A stretch of DNA of 64,000 nucleotides, taken from contig CAYREY010000008.1 of NCBI GenBank assembly GCA_964423405.1, forward strand, positions 35,379-99,378, written 5' to 3'. The DNA comes from Bog-950 sp964423405. GTDB lineage: Bacteria > Bacteroidota > Bacteroidia > Chitinophagales > LD1. Under the pieces are notes generated by a model. That model made no database searches, was not told the DNA's origin, and worked only from the letters and a program-made list of their open reading frames with translations. The position numbers and the translations under genes were made by a program. Below are positions 26,112 through 36,618 of the stretch, piece after piece (position 1 is the first letter of the stretch; the number at the start of each line of letters is the position of its first letter).

Positions 26112-28328
26112 ATGAAGAAGAACTTTTACCATGTTCTGTTACTGGTGTTGTTGCTACCGGTAACGTTTGTGAGTGCACAGCAGCAATATCACCGGTGTTC
26201 ATCGGCCGAGTATTTACTGCAACAGTTACAGGCCGACCCCGGCCTGGCGGCCCGTATGCAGGCTATAGAACAGCATACACAACAAGTAGTAAATACTGGT
26301 GGCGATAACAGCCGTGCTATTATTACCATACCGGTAGTATTTCACGTAGTGTACCGTACCACTGCCGAAAATATTTCCGATGCACAAATTCAGGCGCAGA
26401 TCAATCAGTTGAACCTGGACTTTGCCCGTTTAAATGCAGACGCCTCAAACACACCATCTGCTTTTTCATCGCTGGCAGCAAACACCAACATTCAGTTTTG
26501 TCTGGCGCAGCGCACGCCAACCGGTACTGCAACAACCGGTATTGTGCGCAAACAAACTACTGTCACCTCATGGTCAACCAACGATGCAGTAAAAAAATCT
26601 TCATCGGGCGGCGATGATGCCTGGCCAAGCAGTAGCTATCTCAACATCTGGTCATGTAACCTGGGTAGTGGCCTGTTGGGCTATGCACAGTTTCCGGGTG
26701 GCGCAGCCGCAACCGATGGTGTAGTGCTGTTGTATTCATCAATAGGTAGTGTGGCCTCTCCCGGTACGGCGTCGCCATACAACCTGGGCCGTACGGCAAC
26801 ACACGAGGTTGGCCACTGGCTAAACCTGTATCATATATGGGGCGATGACGGCACCGGTTGCACCGGTAGCGATAACGTTGGCGATACACCTAACCAGGCC
26901 GGCGAAAACTATGGTTGCCCGGCTTACCCTAAAACCGATGGCTGTACCGCTTCATCGCCGGGTGTAATGTTTATGAACTACATGGACTATACCGATGATG
27001 GTTGTATGAATATGTTTACCAGCGGCCAGTCTACCCGTATGAATGCGCTTTTTGTAAGCGGTGGTGCGCGCGCTTCTATAGCCACCTCGGCGGGTTGCCA
27101 GCCACTTGTTGCCTGCAACACACCGGGTTCGCTTTCTACTACTGCTGTGGCAGATAATACCGCAACGTTCAACTGGGCTGCTGTATCAGGCGCTGTTAGC
27201 TATGGTGTGCAATACCGCCCAACCGGTACTGCTACCTGGACAACCGCTACTACCACTGGCACCACTTATACCGCTACTGCTTTAGCTGCCGGCACTGCTT
27301 ACGAATGGCAGGTTAGAACAAACTGCAGCGGAGGTTCTTCGGCCTATTCATCATCGGCTACGTTTACTACTACCGGCACTGCACCCTGCAATGTGGCCGG
27401 TACTTTAACTTCATCGGCTATCACTTCTGCCTCAGCAACCATTGGTTGGGCCGCTGTATCGGGTGCTGTTAGTTACAATGTACAATACCGTGTAGTGGGC
27501 GCTGCCAGCTGGACCACCACCAGCACCACCGGTACCAGCGTAGCGCTAAGCGGTTTAACAGCTACCACCAGTTACGAGTGGCAGGTACAAACTGTTTGCA
27601 GCGCAGGCACATCGGCGTTCAGCGCATCGGCTACGTTTACAACCACCTCTACCTGTAGCGATGTATACGAATCGAACAACACTTCTTCTACCGCTAAAAC
27701 AGCACCGCTTAATACAGATTTTACCGCTATTATATCTTCAACCACCGATGTAGACTGGTTTAAATTTACAACGGTATCGCCTAACGTAAAGGTTAAAGTA
27801 GACCTTACCAATCTGCCGGCCGACTATGATATGGTGTTGTATAAATCAAATGCCTCTACCAAGCTGGGTACTGGTGCCAACGGCGGTACCACCAGCGAAC
27901 AGATTAAGTACAACGCAACTACGGCGGCTACCTATTACTTAAAAGTGTATGGATACAACCGCGCCAATAATGCAACCAGTTGTTACAAGCTTCGCATTTC
28001 TACCGGCTCTACCAATTTCAGAACCGATGGTGAAAGCCTGGCCACCGATGAGCAGGAAGTGGAAGTGTTTGCCGAAAGCGCTCTTAGGCTATACCCTAAC
28101 CCCGCCAGCAATGTGCTTACTGTAGAATATGTAAGTGCAACAGATGGCGATGTGTGGGTAAACGTGTACAACCTGAATGGCCAGCGTGTAATACAACAGC
28201 AAGCTACAGCAACCACCGGCAGCAACAAGCAAACCATAAATACCGAAAGCCTGAGCAGTGGTGTTTATGTGCTGCAACTAAACAACGGCGGCCAAACACA
28301 ACACATTAAGTTTACTATCAACCAATAG
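26112..28328 (+). CDS. Secreted M43-family zinc metalloprotease with FN3 repeats and T9SS type A sorting domain
   Basis: A 738-residue exported protease. The signal peptide ends VSAQ (residue 23). The catalytic zinc motif is HEVGHWLNLYH (His231, Glu232, His235, His241), and a Met-turn lies in the VMFMNYMDY segment near 285-295. This is the pappalysin/cytophagalysin (M43) arrangement. Two fibronectin type III domains follow at about 336-425 and 427-510, each ending in SYEWQV- or AYEWQV-type strands. Next is a PPC-like beta domain at about 515-640. A type A sorting domain opens LRLYPNPASNV near 657. The enzyme is expected on the cell surface or in the medium, degrading proteins. A strong terminator follows. 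Confidence 0.92.
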   Translation: MKKNFYHVLLLVLLLPVTFVSAQQQYHRCSSAEYLLQQLQADPGLAARMQAIEQHTQQVVNTGGDNSRAIITIPVVFHVVYRTTAENISDAQIQAQINQLNLDFARLNADASNTPSAFSSLAANTNIQFCLAQRTPTGTATTGIVRKQTTVTSWSTNDAVKKSSSGGDDAWPSSSYLNIWSCNLGSGLLGYAQFPGGAAATDGVVLLYSSIGSVASPGTASPYNLGRTATHEVGHWLNLYHIWGDDGTGCTGSDNVGDTPNQAGENYGCPAYPKTDGCTASSPGVMFMNYMDYTDDGCMNMFTSGQSTRMNALFVSGGARASIATSAGCQPLVACNTPGSLSTTAVADNTATFNWAAVSGAVSYGVQYRPTGTATWTTATTTGTTYTATALAAGTAYEWQVRTNCSGGSSAYSSSATFTTTGTAPCNVAGTLTSSAITSASATIGWAAVSGAVSYNVQYRVVGAASWTTTSTTGTSVALSGLTATTSYEWQVQTVCSAGTSAFSASATFTTTSTCSDVYESNNTSSTAKTAPLNTDFTAIISSTTDVDWFKFTTVSPNVKVKVDLTNLPADYDMVLYKSNASTKLGTGANGGTTSEQIKYNATTAATYYLKVYGYNRANNATSCYKLRISTGSTNFRTDGESLATDEQEVEVFAESALRLYPNPASNVLTVEYVSATDGDVWVNVYNLNGQRVIQQQATATTGSNKQTINTESLSSGVYVLQLNNGGQTQHIKFTINQ

Positions 28329-28351
28329 CAGTATACACCCACATATTGCTT

Positions 28352-28380
28352 AAGGCCGGAGAGTATCTCTCCGGCCTTGT
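28352..28380 (+). terminator. Intrinsic terminator of the M43 protease gene
   Basis: A perfect 12-base stem (AAGGCCGGAGAG with its complement) encloses a 3-base loop, followed by TTGTTGTTTT. It is 24 bases after the stop. Confidence 0.85.
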
Positions 28381-28474
28381 TGTTTTATACAACGGTGTCT
28401 TTTTTTTAAGATACTTTGCCTTTTGCTGTTTGTTCTTTGGCGTAACAATAGGGTAACTATTAAGGTTGCAGCCT

Positions 28475-28482
28475 TACATTTG
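28475..28482 (+). promoter_or_regulatory. Candidate -7 element for the small secreted protein gene
   Basis: TACATTTG is an exact match to TAnnTTTG and lies 48 bases before the ATG at 28531. The -33 element is not obvious. It follows the terminator of the upstream gene, so a new promoter is expected; the adhesin operon may start here. Confidence 0.45.
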
Positions 28483-28530
28483 GGTTGTTATGCTGTCCGT
28501 TCTGTAGTTTCATATTAACTCAAAATCCAC

Positions 28531-28860
28531 ATGAGAAAAAACTTTACCCTTCAAAAGTTATTGTCCATGGCGTTGTTCTCTTTTGCCCTATCAACAGCGG
28601 CCAATGCACAAACAGCGTCTTCTCCACAGCCAGTTAAGTTTACTATAACAGAAGCTACCACCAACCTGTCGGGCACCGACTCTAAAGGCAGTGAATATGG
28701 CACGTTGAGCAGCAAGGAAAAGCAGGCTACTGTTGCCCCGTGGAACAATTACAAAGGCATAGCCGATGCCGAACAAGCCAAAAAAGCCTGGATTACAGAT
28801 AACCCGGAAGCGTGGAAAACCATGCAGCAACAAGGTAACAGCACACCCAGGCAAAAGTAA
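28531..28860 (+). CDS. Small secreted protein of unknown function
   Basis: A 109-residue protein with a signal peptide (about residues 1-26, ending ANAQ). The mature 83 residues are polar, with KFTITEATTNLSGTDSKGSEYG and a helical DAEQAKKAWITDNPEAWKTM segment. No known domain is recognised. It is encoded 59 bases upstream of the giant adhesin on the same strand, with only a weak hairpin between, so it may belong to the same transcriptional unit. Function unknown. Confidence 0.75.
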   Translation: MRKNFTLQKLLSMALFSFALSTAANAQTASSPQPVKFTITEATTNLSGTDSKGSEYGTLSSKEKQATVAPWNNYKGIADAEQAKKAWITDNPEAWKTMQQQGNSTPRQK

Positions 28861-28919
28861 CAGCCGCGCCCGGCTTTGATTTATTAAATAACTAATTAGT
28901 TATATACAATTTTCAGACT

Positions 28920-31900
28920 ATGAGAGAAAGGTACGCAGCAGTAAGCAATACACGTAAACTGAAAACAACGCTTTGGCTGCTGTTGGCAGCGCTTAGCCTT
29001 ACCATACAGGCGCAAACCCTGCCACAGTTTGAGGCAGAGCCTAACAATACCGCAGCCCAGGCCACACCGTTGGCTACCAATCCGGCCAAGGTACGCGGCT
29101 ACATTTATCATAATGGCGATGTAGATGTTTATTCGTTTACGGCCAATGCAGGCGACAGGGTATATGCTGCCACACAAACTTCTTTTAACTCGGGTAACAA
29201 TACCGATTCGTATCTGGAAATATTAGGTACCGATGGCACAACAGTGCTGGAGCTGGATGATAACGATGGCTCGCTGGGTGCCAGTAGCTCATCTATTGCC
29301 GGCAGACAACTACCGGCAGCCGGCACTTACTATGTGCGCGTAAGGCACGCCAATGCTACAACACAGTTGCGTCCCTACGATTTGTACGTGCAGGTACAAA
29401 CAGGATCGCCGGTAGCCGAAACAGAACCGAACGATTTAAATACTACTGCAACGGCCTTACCTGCCAGCGGATGGGTTAGCGGTGAGCGAAACCCGGTAGC
29501 CTCGGATGTTGACTTTTACTCTATATCGTTACAAGCCGGCGAATCAGTATTTCTCAGCCTTGATTTTGACCCGGAGCGCGATGCCACCACGTGGAACGGC
29601 CGCGTAGGTATGGGCCTTTTGGGTACAGTGCCAAGCCAGATTCTGGTGGTTAATGATGGCAGTTCTACTTCGCCCAACTCAGAGGCAATGTTTATGACTG
29701 TGAAAGATGCCGGCACCTACTATATATATGTAGATGCTACAACTTCTGTTGGTAATACCTATCAACTATCGGTATCTAAATTTGCTGCCATAAGCGGCTA
29801 TGTAAATTATGCCTCTACAGCAGTACCGGTAACCATACCAACCGGCCCCGGTGTGGTAACAAGTACACTTACCATACCCGATAGTAAGATAATTAAAGAC
29901 ATATCGGTAAGGATTAATGCCACACATACCTTTATGACAGATATGGATGTAACCCTTACATCTCCATCGGGCAATGTAATACAACTGTTTTCAGATGTTG
30001 GCCCTGCTACATCCGGCGGCCCCGAAACATCAATGAATTTATTTTTGAACGATTACTGTGCCGTGCCGGCAAACTCATTTGCCGTGTCGGCCGGTATGGG
30101 TTACCAGCCCGAGTTGAACACTTTTCTGAATATGTTTGAAGGTCAGAATACTGCCGGTACCTGGACTTTGACGATATACGATGATGTAGTGGACGATGGT
30201 GGCACATTAAATGGCTGGTCGCTCGATATACTGGAAGATAATACACCTACGCAGTTATCTAATACGTATTTCAACGTTTACTCGCAGAATTTTGAAGCCA
30301 ATGATGGTGGCTTTACACATAGTGGTACGCAGGATGAGTGGGAATGGGGTGCGCCTAATGAGCCTGCCGGTGCAGGATTAGCTGCATTTACATCTGCTAA
30401 TAGTGGTGTTAACTGCTGGGCAACCGATCTTGACAATACCTATAATGCCAGCAGCGACCAAACCCTGGAATCGCCGAACCTTGATTTTACGGCTGTAACT
30501 ACAGGCATGTATGTAAGCTGGGCTATGAAACATGCCGTTGAAAGCGCCAGTTTCGATAGTATGTATGTTCAGCTGGAACAGGTTGGTGGTAGTGGCCTTA
30601 CCCAACGATTATTTACGTGGTATGGTGCAACACCCAATGCTTTGTTAGGCAGTCCATCTACAAATGTTGGTTTCTCGGCAGGTTGGGGGACCCACTATGC
30701 CGATGTAAGTGCTTTTGCTGGCTTAGTATGTCGCTTAAAAGTGCGATTGGTGTCGGATAATACCGTGCAACTACCAGGTATAGCCATAGATGATATTAAC
30801 TTTTTTCAGGCCTGCCCTGCTATTACTTTTAGCCCGGCCAGCCTGCCCGATGGAACAGCCGGCACAGCATACAGCCAAACAATTACCCAAACCGGTAGTA
30901 CCAGCGGAACGTTGACATACACCGTTTCGGTAGGTAGTGTACCTGCCGGCCTCACTTTAAATACAGATGGAACTATAACCGGCACACCAACAGCTACCGG
31001 CGTATCCAACTTTACAGTATTGCTTACCGATGGTAATGGCTGCACCGGTACACAGGATTACAGTATTACTGTAAACTGCCCTACGCCAGCAACCAGCCTT
31101 ACCCTTACGCCTAACCCGATATGTAACTACGGCGCGCCGGTAACCCTGGCCGGTGGTACACCAGCCGGTGGTGTGTATAGTGGTACCGGTGTAAGCAACG
31201 GCAGTTTTGACCCAACAGCCGGCACACAAACCATTACCTATAGCTACACAGATATATACGGCTGTGTTAGCAGCGATGATGATGTGCTGACAGTAAACCA
31301 ACCACCGGTGGTAGCACTGGGCGGCCCTTACACCCAATGTGGTGGTACCGTAACGCTGGATGCTACACTGGCAGGTGCTACTTATTTGTGGAACGATAAC
31401 AGCACTGCTGCAACATTAGCAGCAGCCTCAACCAGCACCTACAGCGTAACAGTTACCGATGCCAATGCCTGTTCGGGCAGTGCGCAAACAAGTGTAACCA
31501 TTAATCCGGTTCCTACCGCTTCAATTACGGGTACAGCCGAACTTTGCCCGGGCGCTACCGGTTCGCTTACAGTAAATACAACGGCCACCACATATGCGTG
31601 GAACACCGGCGAAACAACAGCAAGCATAAACATTGGCAACCCCGGTGTATATGTGGTTACTGTAACTGATGCTAACGGTTGTACTGCGCGTGCTTTCCGC
31701 AATGTAACCTCGCTGGGTAACTTTTCAATCAGCAACTCGTTGCAGGGCCCCGACCTTCAATTGCCCGGCCCGCGTCTGTTCCGCGATGAGGTAGTAACCG
31801 ATTGTGGTTCTACAAAAGTTTGTCCGGGTACATCCGGCACATCGGGTTATTTCTTCGATGCATACACGGTAGTTAATAACGGGCCAAACGATATTTGTGC

Positions 31901-34900
31901 CACGGCAGATATTGATGCTACCTGTGGAACTAACTTTTTCCTTACCTACTACAGCGGAACCTTTAACCCGTTTGATGTTTGCGATAACTACATGGGCGAT
32001 ATTGGTTCTTCAAATCCCGGCACTTACAATTTTCTGGTGCCTGCAAACTCTAGCGTTACATTGGTTGTAAATGCCACGCAGTCAAATACGGCTTGTGGCG
32101 GCTATACGTTAGATGTTACGGGGCTTGATCAGGTTCAAATAACCCCTACGGGTCCTACCACTTTCTGCTCGGGCAGCTCGGTAGATTTAGATGCATCGGG
32201 TGGCAATACGTACACGTGGAGCACCGGTGCTACCACATCCAGCATTACAGTAACCGAAACCGGCACCTATACAGTAAGCACCACCAATGCCAATGGTTGT
32301 GATGTATCTACATCGCAGGCAGTAACCGTATTTGCTACTGCCCCGGCAACCAATGTAAATGGTTATGCTATTTGCGAGGGTTCAATAATACCTTCAGGTC
32401 AGGGTTTAACCGCTACACCAGCACTTATACCTACTACACAAAGTATAGATTTTGATATAACCAATCCGGTGGTTAACGAAGGCGAGGCTTCGCCGGGTGT
32501 TACTATTGCTACTATCAACCTGCCGGGCTTACCTGCTGGTTCGGTAGTTACCGGCGCAACTGTTACCATAAACCGCATTACGCTACAGGGCTTTAGTTAT
32601 GCATCAGAGGTTCGTCTTGAACTGAGCGGAGCCATAACCAACGCCGGTACTGCAATTGCTACTACCGATGATATACCAAACCCATTTGATGGTTCGTTTA
32701 CCATACCCGCTGCTGCTATACCTACAACTGCTGGTGTTGCTACACTTAGCTACTACGAAGATTTTGACGATGATAACGGCGCTCCGGATGCCTTGTTCCC
32801 CGTGGTTGGTACGCTGGTAATTGAATATAACGCGCCGGGCAACCTGGTATGGTATACTCAAAGTATAGGCGGAAGTGTAGTAGGAAACGGATCTCCGGTT
32901 GACCCGCTTGCGGGAGCGCCTGCGGCATCTGCGGCCACTTACTATGTAGAAAATACTTTAGGCGTATGTGCCAGTGCGCGTGTACCGGCATTATTAAATG
33001 TATTTAGCCGTCCGGTTGTAGATCTTGGTGGGCCATATGTACAATGTGGGGGCAACGTAACACTGGATGCCGGTAACCCGGGCGCAACATACTTGTGGAG
33101 CACCGGAGCAACTACACAAATAATAACTGTTTCGGCAAATGGTAGCTATAGTGTAACTGTAACCAACGAATCTAACTGTACCACCTCTTCATCGGCAAGC
33201 GTAACCATAAACCAGCTACCGGTAGTAAACCTGGGTGGCCCATATTTACAGTGCCAGGGTACTGTAACGCTTGATGCAGGCAATGCAGGATCAACATACC
33301 TGTGGAGCGATAACAGCACCAACCAAACGCTCATAGCTAGTGCTACCGGCGCATACACCGTTACGGTAACTGATATAAACGGCTGTACCGGTCAATCTAC
33401 TGCCGATGTGCAGATAGATCAGCCGCCGTTGAATACAACCGGATATACCATTTGTCAGGGTGAGAGTGTACCTACGGGCGAAGGATTTACTGCATCGGGT
33501 TGTGGCGATATTTCTGTATCATTCGATGGCCGCATTACCTTATCCGATCCGGTATTTAACCGTAGCCAGACAGGCACCACTTACTCTGCATCGGGTATTG
33601 GTACCGCCACGCACTATACTACACATACATTTACCGTAGGTGCTACCGGTAATTATACCTTTACCCTGTGTGGCGATTTTGATGCATACCTGCATATATA
33701 CCAGAGTAGCTTTAACCCGGCTTTTCCGGCCACCAATTTTATAGTTGCCGATGATGATAATGCCTTGTGTACAGGCGGCTCTGAAGCTACGGTTAACCTT
33801 ACTGCGGGTGTAGAGTATGTATTTGTATCTACAGGTTTTGCCAATAATAACATAGGTACTTATACGGTAACTTTTACCGGTGCCGGCCCGGTATACGAAG
33901 GGGCACTTAACCCGGTGCTATGGTTTGATCAGGCTACCGGTGGCCCGTTGGTGGGAACCGGTTCGCCGTTTAATCCGGTAGGTACAGCAACGTTGCCAAA
34001 CACCAACACTCCGGGCACTTACACGTTCTACGTGGCATGCCCTAATACACCATACTGCCGTACTGCGGTTGACTTTGTAATTAACCCATCGCCGGTAGTT
34101 AACATAGGCGGCCCATACAACCAATGTGGTGGTACCGTAACGCTGGATGCCGGTAACCCCGGTTTAGCTTTTGCCTGGAGCGATGGCGCCAATACGCAAA
34201 CTACTACCGCCAGCACCAGCGGTACATACACCGTAACCGTAACCAATACCTTTAACTGCAGCACCGAAGATGTTGCTGAAGTTTACATACAGCCACTACC
34301 GGTAGTTAACCTGGGTATAGACCAGGCACAGTGCGGTGGCAGCGTAACACTGGATGCCGGCTACCCCGGTAGCACCTACCTGTGGAGCGATAACAGCACC
34401 GGCCAGACATTAACGATAACCACTACCGGTACCTATGCAGTAACCGTAACTGATGTGAACAGCGGTTGCACCGGTAGCGATGATGTGAATGTTACTTTCT
34501 ATACCTTCCCGGTGGTGAACCTTGGCCCCGACCAAACACAATGCGGCGGCAGTGTAACACTGGATGCCGGCAACCCGGGTGCCACTTACCTGTGGAGCAA
34601 CGGTGCTACCACGCAAACAACTTCAGTTTCGGCTACCGGTACTTACCGGGTAACCGTAACCAATGCTACTAACTGTACTGCTACCGGCTCGGTAAATGTT
34701 ACCATTAATAGTTTCCCTGTATTGGGCGCCGACCAGACAGACAGCGTTTGTCCGGGTTATACCGTTGACCTGAATAACTACTATGCCAATACCTACGCTA
34801 CCTATGTGTGGAACACCGCCACACCAGCTAACGCAGGTGCGGGTAGCTATCAGTTAATTGTAACCAACGCAGCCGGTTGTGCCGATACAGCAAACGTAAC

Positions 34901-36566
34901 CATTACCAACCGCCAGAAACCAAATCTGGGTGCCGATGTGGCCGACAGTGTTTGTGTAGGATATACATTTGATTTATGGGCCTTGTTCCCTAACAGTGCG
35001 GCTTACACATCGTATGTATGGAACACCCCAACACCACAGGAAGTTACACCGGGCACTTATACCCTTATAGTAACCAATGCCAGCGGTTGTATGGATACCG
35101 TGAACGCAACCATTACTACCCGCCAGCAACCGGTGCTGGGTGCCGATGTGGTAGATAGTGTGTGTATAGGTTATGCACTTGACCTTACTGCATATTTCCC
35201 CGATAACAGCTACGCCAGCTACACGTGGAACACCCCAACACCCGATAGCGTGGGGGCCGGTGTTTATACACTGATAGTAAGTAACGCCAGCGGCTGCTAC
35301 GATACGGCCCAGGTAACTATAACCTGGCGCCAGCAACCGGTAGTAACATTAACCATGAACACGGCGATGTGTTACACCGAACCGGCCTTTACGCTTACCG
35401 GTGGTGCGCCGGCAGGTGGTACGTATAACGTGGGCGATAGCCTGAATGTAACCACCTTCGACCCGGTAGTGTTTGGTGTGGGTACGCACCTGATAACGTA
35501 CATCTTTACCAATGCTTCGGGTTGCACCGATTCGGCCAGCGTAAACTTTACGGTTAACCCGCAACCACAGATAGATACCGTAGAGCAGCCTGACTTATGT
35601 ACCGGTTCATCTCCTATTGATCTGAACAGTTACTTTACACCGCTGGGTGGTGTATATAGCGGCTTTGGTGTAAGTCAAAATTTCTTCTACCCTGCGCTTA
35701 CCGGTGCCGGTACGTTTAATGTTAACTACCTGTACACCGATGCCAATGGCTGTAAGGATACGCTTGACTATCCGATTATAGTGAAGAACTCGGTAAGCGT
35801 ATCGCTTACTGTATCGGAAGTTGACTATACTATTTGCCAGGGCGATTATGTATTGTTTACCGCATCGGGTGCCGAGTTGTACGAGTTTTTTGTAAACGGG
35901 GTATCGCAGGGTGCGCCATCTACAACCGACACTTTCTCTACCACATCGCTGGCAACACACGATGAGGTATATGTTATAGGCAGCAACAGTTGCTCGGCCG
36001 ATACCAGCGAGGGTATTATTATAGATGTGATTACCCTGCCTATGGTTTATGCCGGCCCCGATACTACTATTACACTGGGCCAGAGTGTTACTATACAAAC
36101 CTCATCGGCGGGCAGCAGCCAGTTGCTGTATAGCTGGACCCCAGACTATTTCCTGAACTTTACCAATGTGCCGAACCCAACCTACTCGGGCCCCGATACG
36201 ACCGAGTTTGTAGTAAAGGTAACCGACACCTGGGGTTGCTGGGCTACCGATACCATTGTGATAAATGTATATGTGCCCGATAATATATTGTTGCCAAACG
36301 TAATTACCGCCAACGGCGATGGCAAGAATGATATATGGAGATTGAATGCCAAAATTAATCTGGATGGTTCAGAGCTGATCATCTTCAACCGTTGGGGCGA
36401 GCTGGTGTACGAGGCCGAAACCTATACCAACAACTGGGATGGTACCTACAAAGGCACCGGTAAAAAACTGCCCGATGGCACTTATTACTATGTGCTGAAA
36501 GTACCGGCACAAAACAACCATGTGTACCGTGGCGCTATTAATATTATTAACAGCGATGCCAAATAA
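28920..36566 (+). CDS. Giant multidomain T9SS type B (gliding-motility-associated CTD) adhesin-like protein
   Basis: A 2548-residue surface protein. The signal peptide ends TIQAQ near residue 32. Two PPC-like domains follow (about 37-150 and 165-290, each opening EPN). A proprotein-convertase P-like domain lies at about 300-440 (MTDMDVTLTSPSGN, GTWTLTIYDD), then a jelly-roll-like region at 450-640 and a putative Ig (He_PIG) domain at 645-720. A long array of Ig/PKD-like repeats with LGGPYxQCGGxVTLDAG motifs follows, interspersed with other beta domains. The last 90 residues (ILLPNVITANGDGKNDIW, IFNRWGELVYE) are the type B T9SS sorting domain. Type B cargo usually needs an SprF-like partner; such a gene follows immediately. 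Confidence 0.92.
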   Translation: MRERYAAVSNTRKLKTTLWLLLAALSLTIQAQTLPQFEAEPNNTAAQATPLATNPAKVRGYIYHNGDVDVYSFTANAGDRVYAATQTSFNSGNNTDSYLEILGTDGTTVLELDDNDGSLGASSSSIAGRQLPAAGTYYVRVRHANATTQLRPYDLYVQVQTGSPVAETEPNDLNTTATALPASGWVSGERNPVASDVDFYSISLQAGESVFLSLDFDPERDATTWNGRVGMGLLGTVPSQILVVNDGSSTSPNSEAMFMTVKDAGTYYIYVDATTSVGNTYQLSVSKFAAISGYVNYASTAVPVTIPTGPGVVTSTLTIPDSKIIKDISVRINATHTFMTDMDVTLTSPSGNVIQLFSDVGPATSGGPETSMNLFLNDYCAVPANSFAVSAGMGYQPELNTFLNMFEGQNTAGTWTLTIYDDVVDDGGTLNGWSLDILEDNTPTQLSNTYFNVYSQNFEANDGGFTHSGTQDEWEWGAPNEPAGAGLAAFTSANSGVNCWATDLDNTYNASSDQTLESPNLDFTAVTTGMYVSWAMKHAVESASFDSMYVQLEQVGGSGLTQRLFTWYGATPNALLGSPSTNVGFSAGWGTHYADVSAFAGLVCRLKVRLVSDNTVQLPGIAIDDINFFQACPAITFSPASLPDGTAGTAYSQTITQTGSTSGTLTYTVSVGSVPAGLTLNTDGTITGTPTATGVSNFTVLLTDGNGCTGTQDYSITVNCPTPATSLTLTPNPICNYGAPVTLAGGTPAGGVYSGTGVSNGSFDPTAGTQTITYSYTDIYGCVSSDDDVLTVNQPPVVALGGPYTQCGGTVTLDATLAGATYLWNDNSTAATLAAASTSTYSVTVTDANACSGSAQTSVTINPVPTASITGTAELCPGATGSLTVNTTATTYAWNTGETTASINIGNPGVYVVTVTDANGCTARAFRNVTSLGNFSISNSLQGPDLQLPGPRLFRDEVVTDCGSTKVCPGTSGTSGYFFDAYTVVNNGPNDICATADIDATCGTNFFLTYYSGTFNPFDVCDNYMGDIGSSNPGTYNFLVPANSSVTLVVNATQSNTACGGYTLDVTGLDQVQITPTGPTTFCSGSSVDLDASGGNTYTWSTGATTSSITVTETGTYTVSTTNANGCDVSTSQAVTVFATAPATNVNGYAICEGSIIPSGQGLTATPALIPTTQSIDFDITNPVVNEGEASPGVTIATINLPGLPAGSVVTGATVTINRITLQGFSYASEVRLELSGAITNAGTAIATTDDIPNPFDGSFTIPAAAIPTTAGVATLSYYEDFDDDNGAPDALFPVVGTLVIEYNAPGNLVWYTQSIGGSVVGNGSPVDPLAGAPAASAATYYVENTLGVCASARVPALLNVFSRPVVDLGGPYVQCGGNVTLDAGNPGATYLWSTGATTQIITVSANGSYSVTVTNESNCTTSSSASVTINQLPVVNLGGPYLQCQGTVTLDAGNAGSTYLWSDNSTNQTLIASATGAYTVTVTDINGCTGQSTADVQIDQPPLNTTGYTICQGESVPTGEGFTASGCGDISVSFDGRITLSDPVFNRSQTGTTYSASGIGTATHYTTHTFTVGATGNYTFTLCGDFDAYLHIYQSSFNPAFPATNFIVADDDNALCTGGSEATVNLTAGVEYVFVSTGFANNNIGTYTVTFTGAGPVYEGALNPVLWFDQATGGPLVGTGSPFNPVGTATLPNTNTPGTYTFYVACPNTPYCRTAVDFVINPSPVVNIGGPYNQCGGTVTLDAGNPGLAFAWSDGANTQTTTASTSGTYTVTVTNTFNCSTEDVAEVYIQPLPVVNLGIDQAQCGGSVTLDAGYPGSTYLWSDNSTGQTLTITTTGTYAVTVTDVNSGCTGSDDVNVTFYTFPVVNLGPDQTQCGGSVTLDAGNPGATYLWSNGATTQTTSVSATGTYRVTVTNATNCTATGSVNVTINSFPVLGADQTDSVCPGYTVDLNNYYANTYATYVWNTATPANAGAGSYQLIVTNAAGCADTANVTITNRQKPNLGADVADSVCVGYTFDLWALFPNSAAYTSYVWNTPTPQEVTPGTYTLIVTNASGCMDTVNATITTRQQPVLGADVVDSVCIGYALDLTAYFPDNSYASYTWNTPTPDSVGAGVYTLIVSNASGCYDTAQVTITWRQQPVVTLTMNTAMCYTEPAFTLTGGAPAGGTYNVGDSLNVTTFDPVVFGVGTHLITYIFTNASGCTDSASVNFTVNPQPQIDTVEQPDLCTGSSPIDLNSYFTPLGGVYSGFGVSQNFFYPALTGAGTFNVNYLYTDANGCKDTLDYPIIVKNSVSVSLTVSEVDYTICQGDYVLFTASGAELYEFFVNGVSQGAPSTTDTFSTTSLATHDEVYVIGSNSCSADTSEGIIIDVITLPMVYAGPDTTITLGQSVTIQTSSAGSSQLLYSWTPDYFLNFTNVPNPTYSGPDTTEFVVKVTDTWGCWATDTIVINVYVPDNILLPNVITANGDGKNDIWRLNAKINLDGSELIIFNRWGELVYEAETYTNNWDGTYKGTGKKLPDGTYYYVLKVPAQNNHVYRGAINIINSDAK
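34094..35340 (+). repeat. Tandem array of about 69-residue Ig-like repeats within the adhesin
   Basis: Six consecutive units start at about 34094, 34302, 34512, 34719, 34922 and 35133, spaced 203-211 bases. The first three share VNLG-x-CGGSVTLDAG-x-LWS, and the last three form a second subfamily with LGAD-x-DSVC-x-GY and YVWNT-type strands. Each unit has a cysteine pair, suggesting disulfide-stabilised beta sandwiches in an extended stalk. Confidence 0.8.
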
Positions 36567-36618
36567 TTGAAGAGACAGAAAACAGTAAGAAAGCATGACC
36601 AACCAAAATAAAGCGAAC

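Noticed and set aside
29580..29600. Further CACGTGG-like cores such as the one at about 29588
   Set aside because: They lie inside coding sequence and match the parS palindrome much less well than the two intergenic sites.
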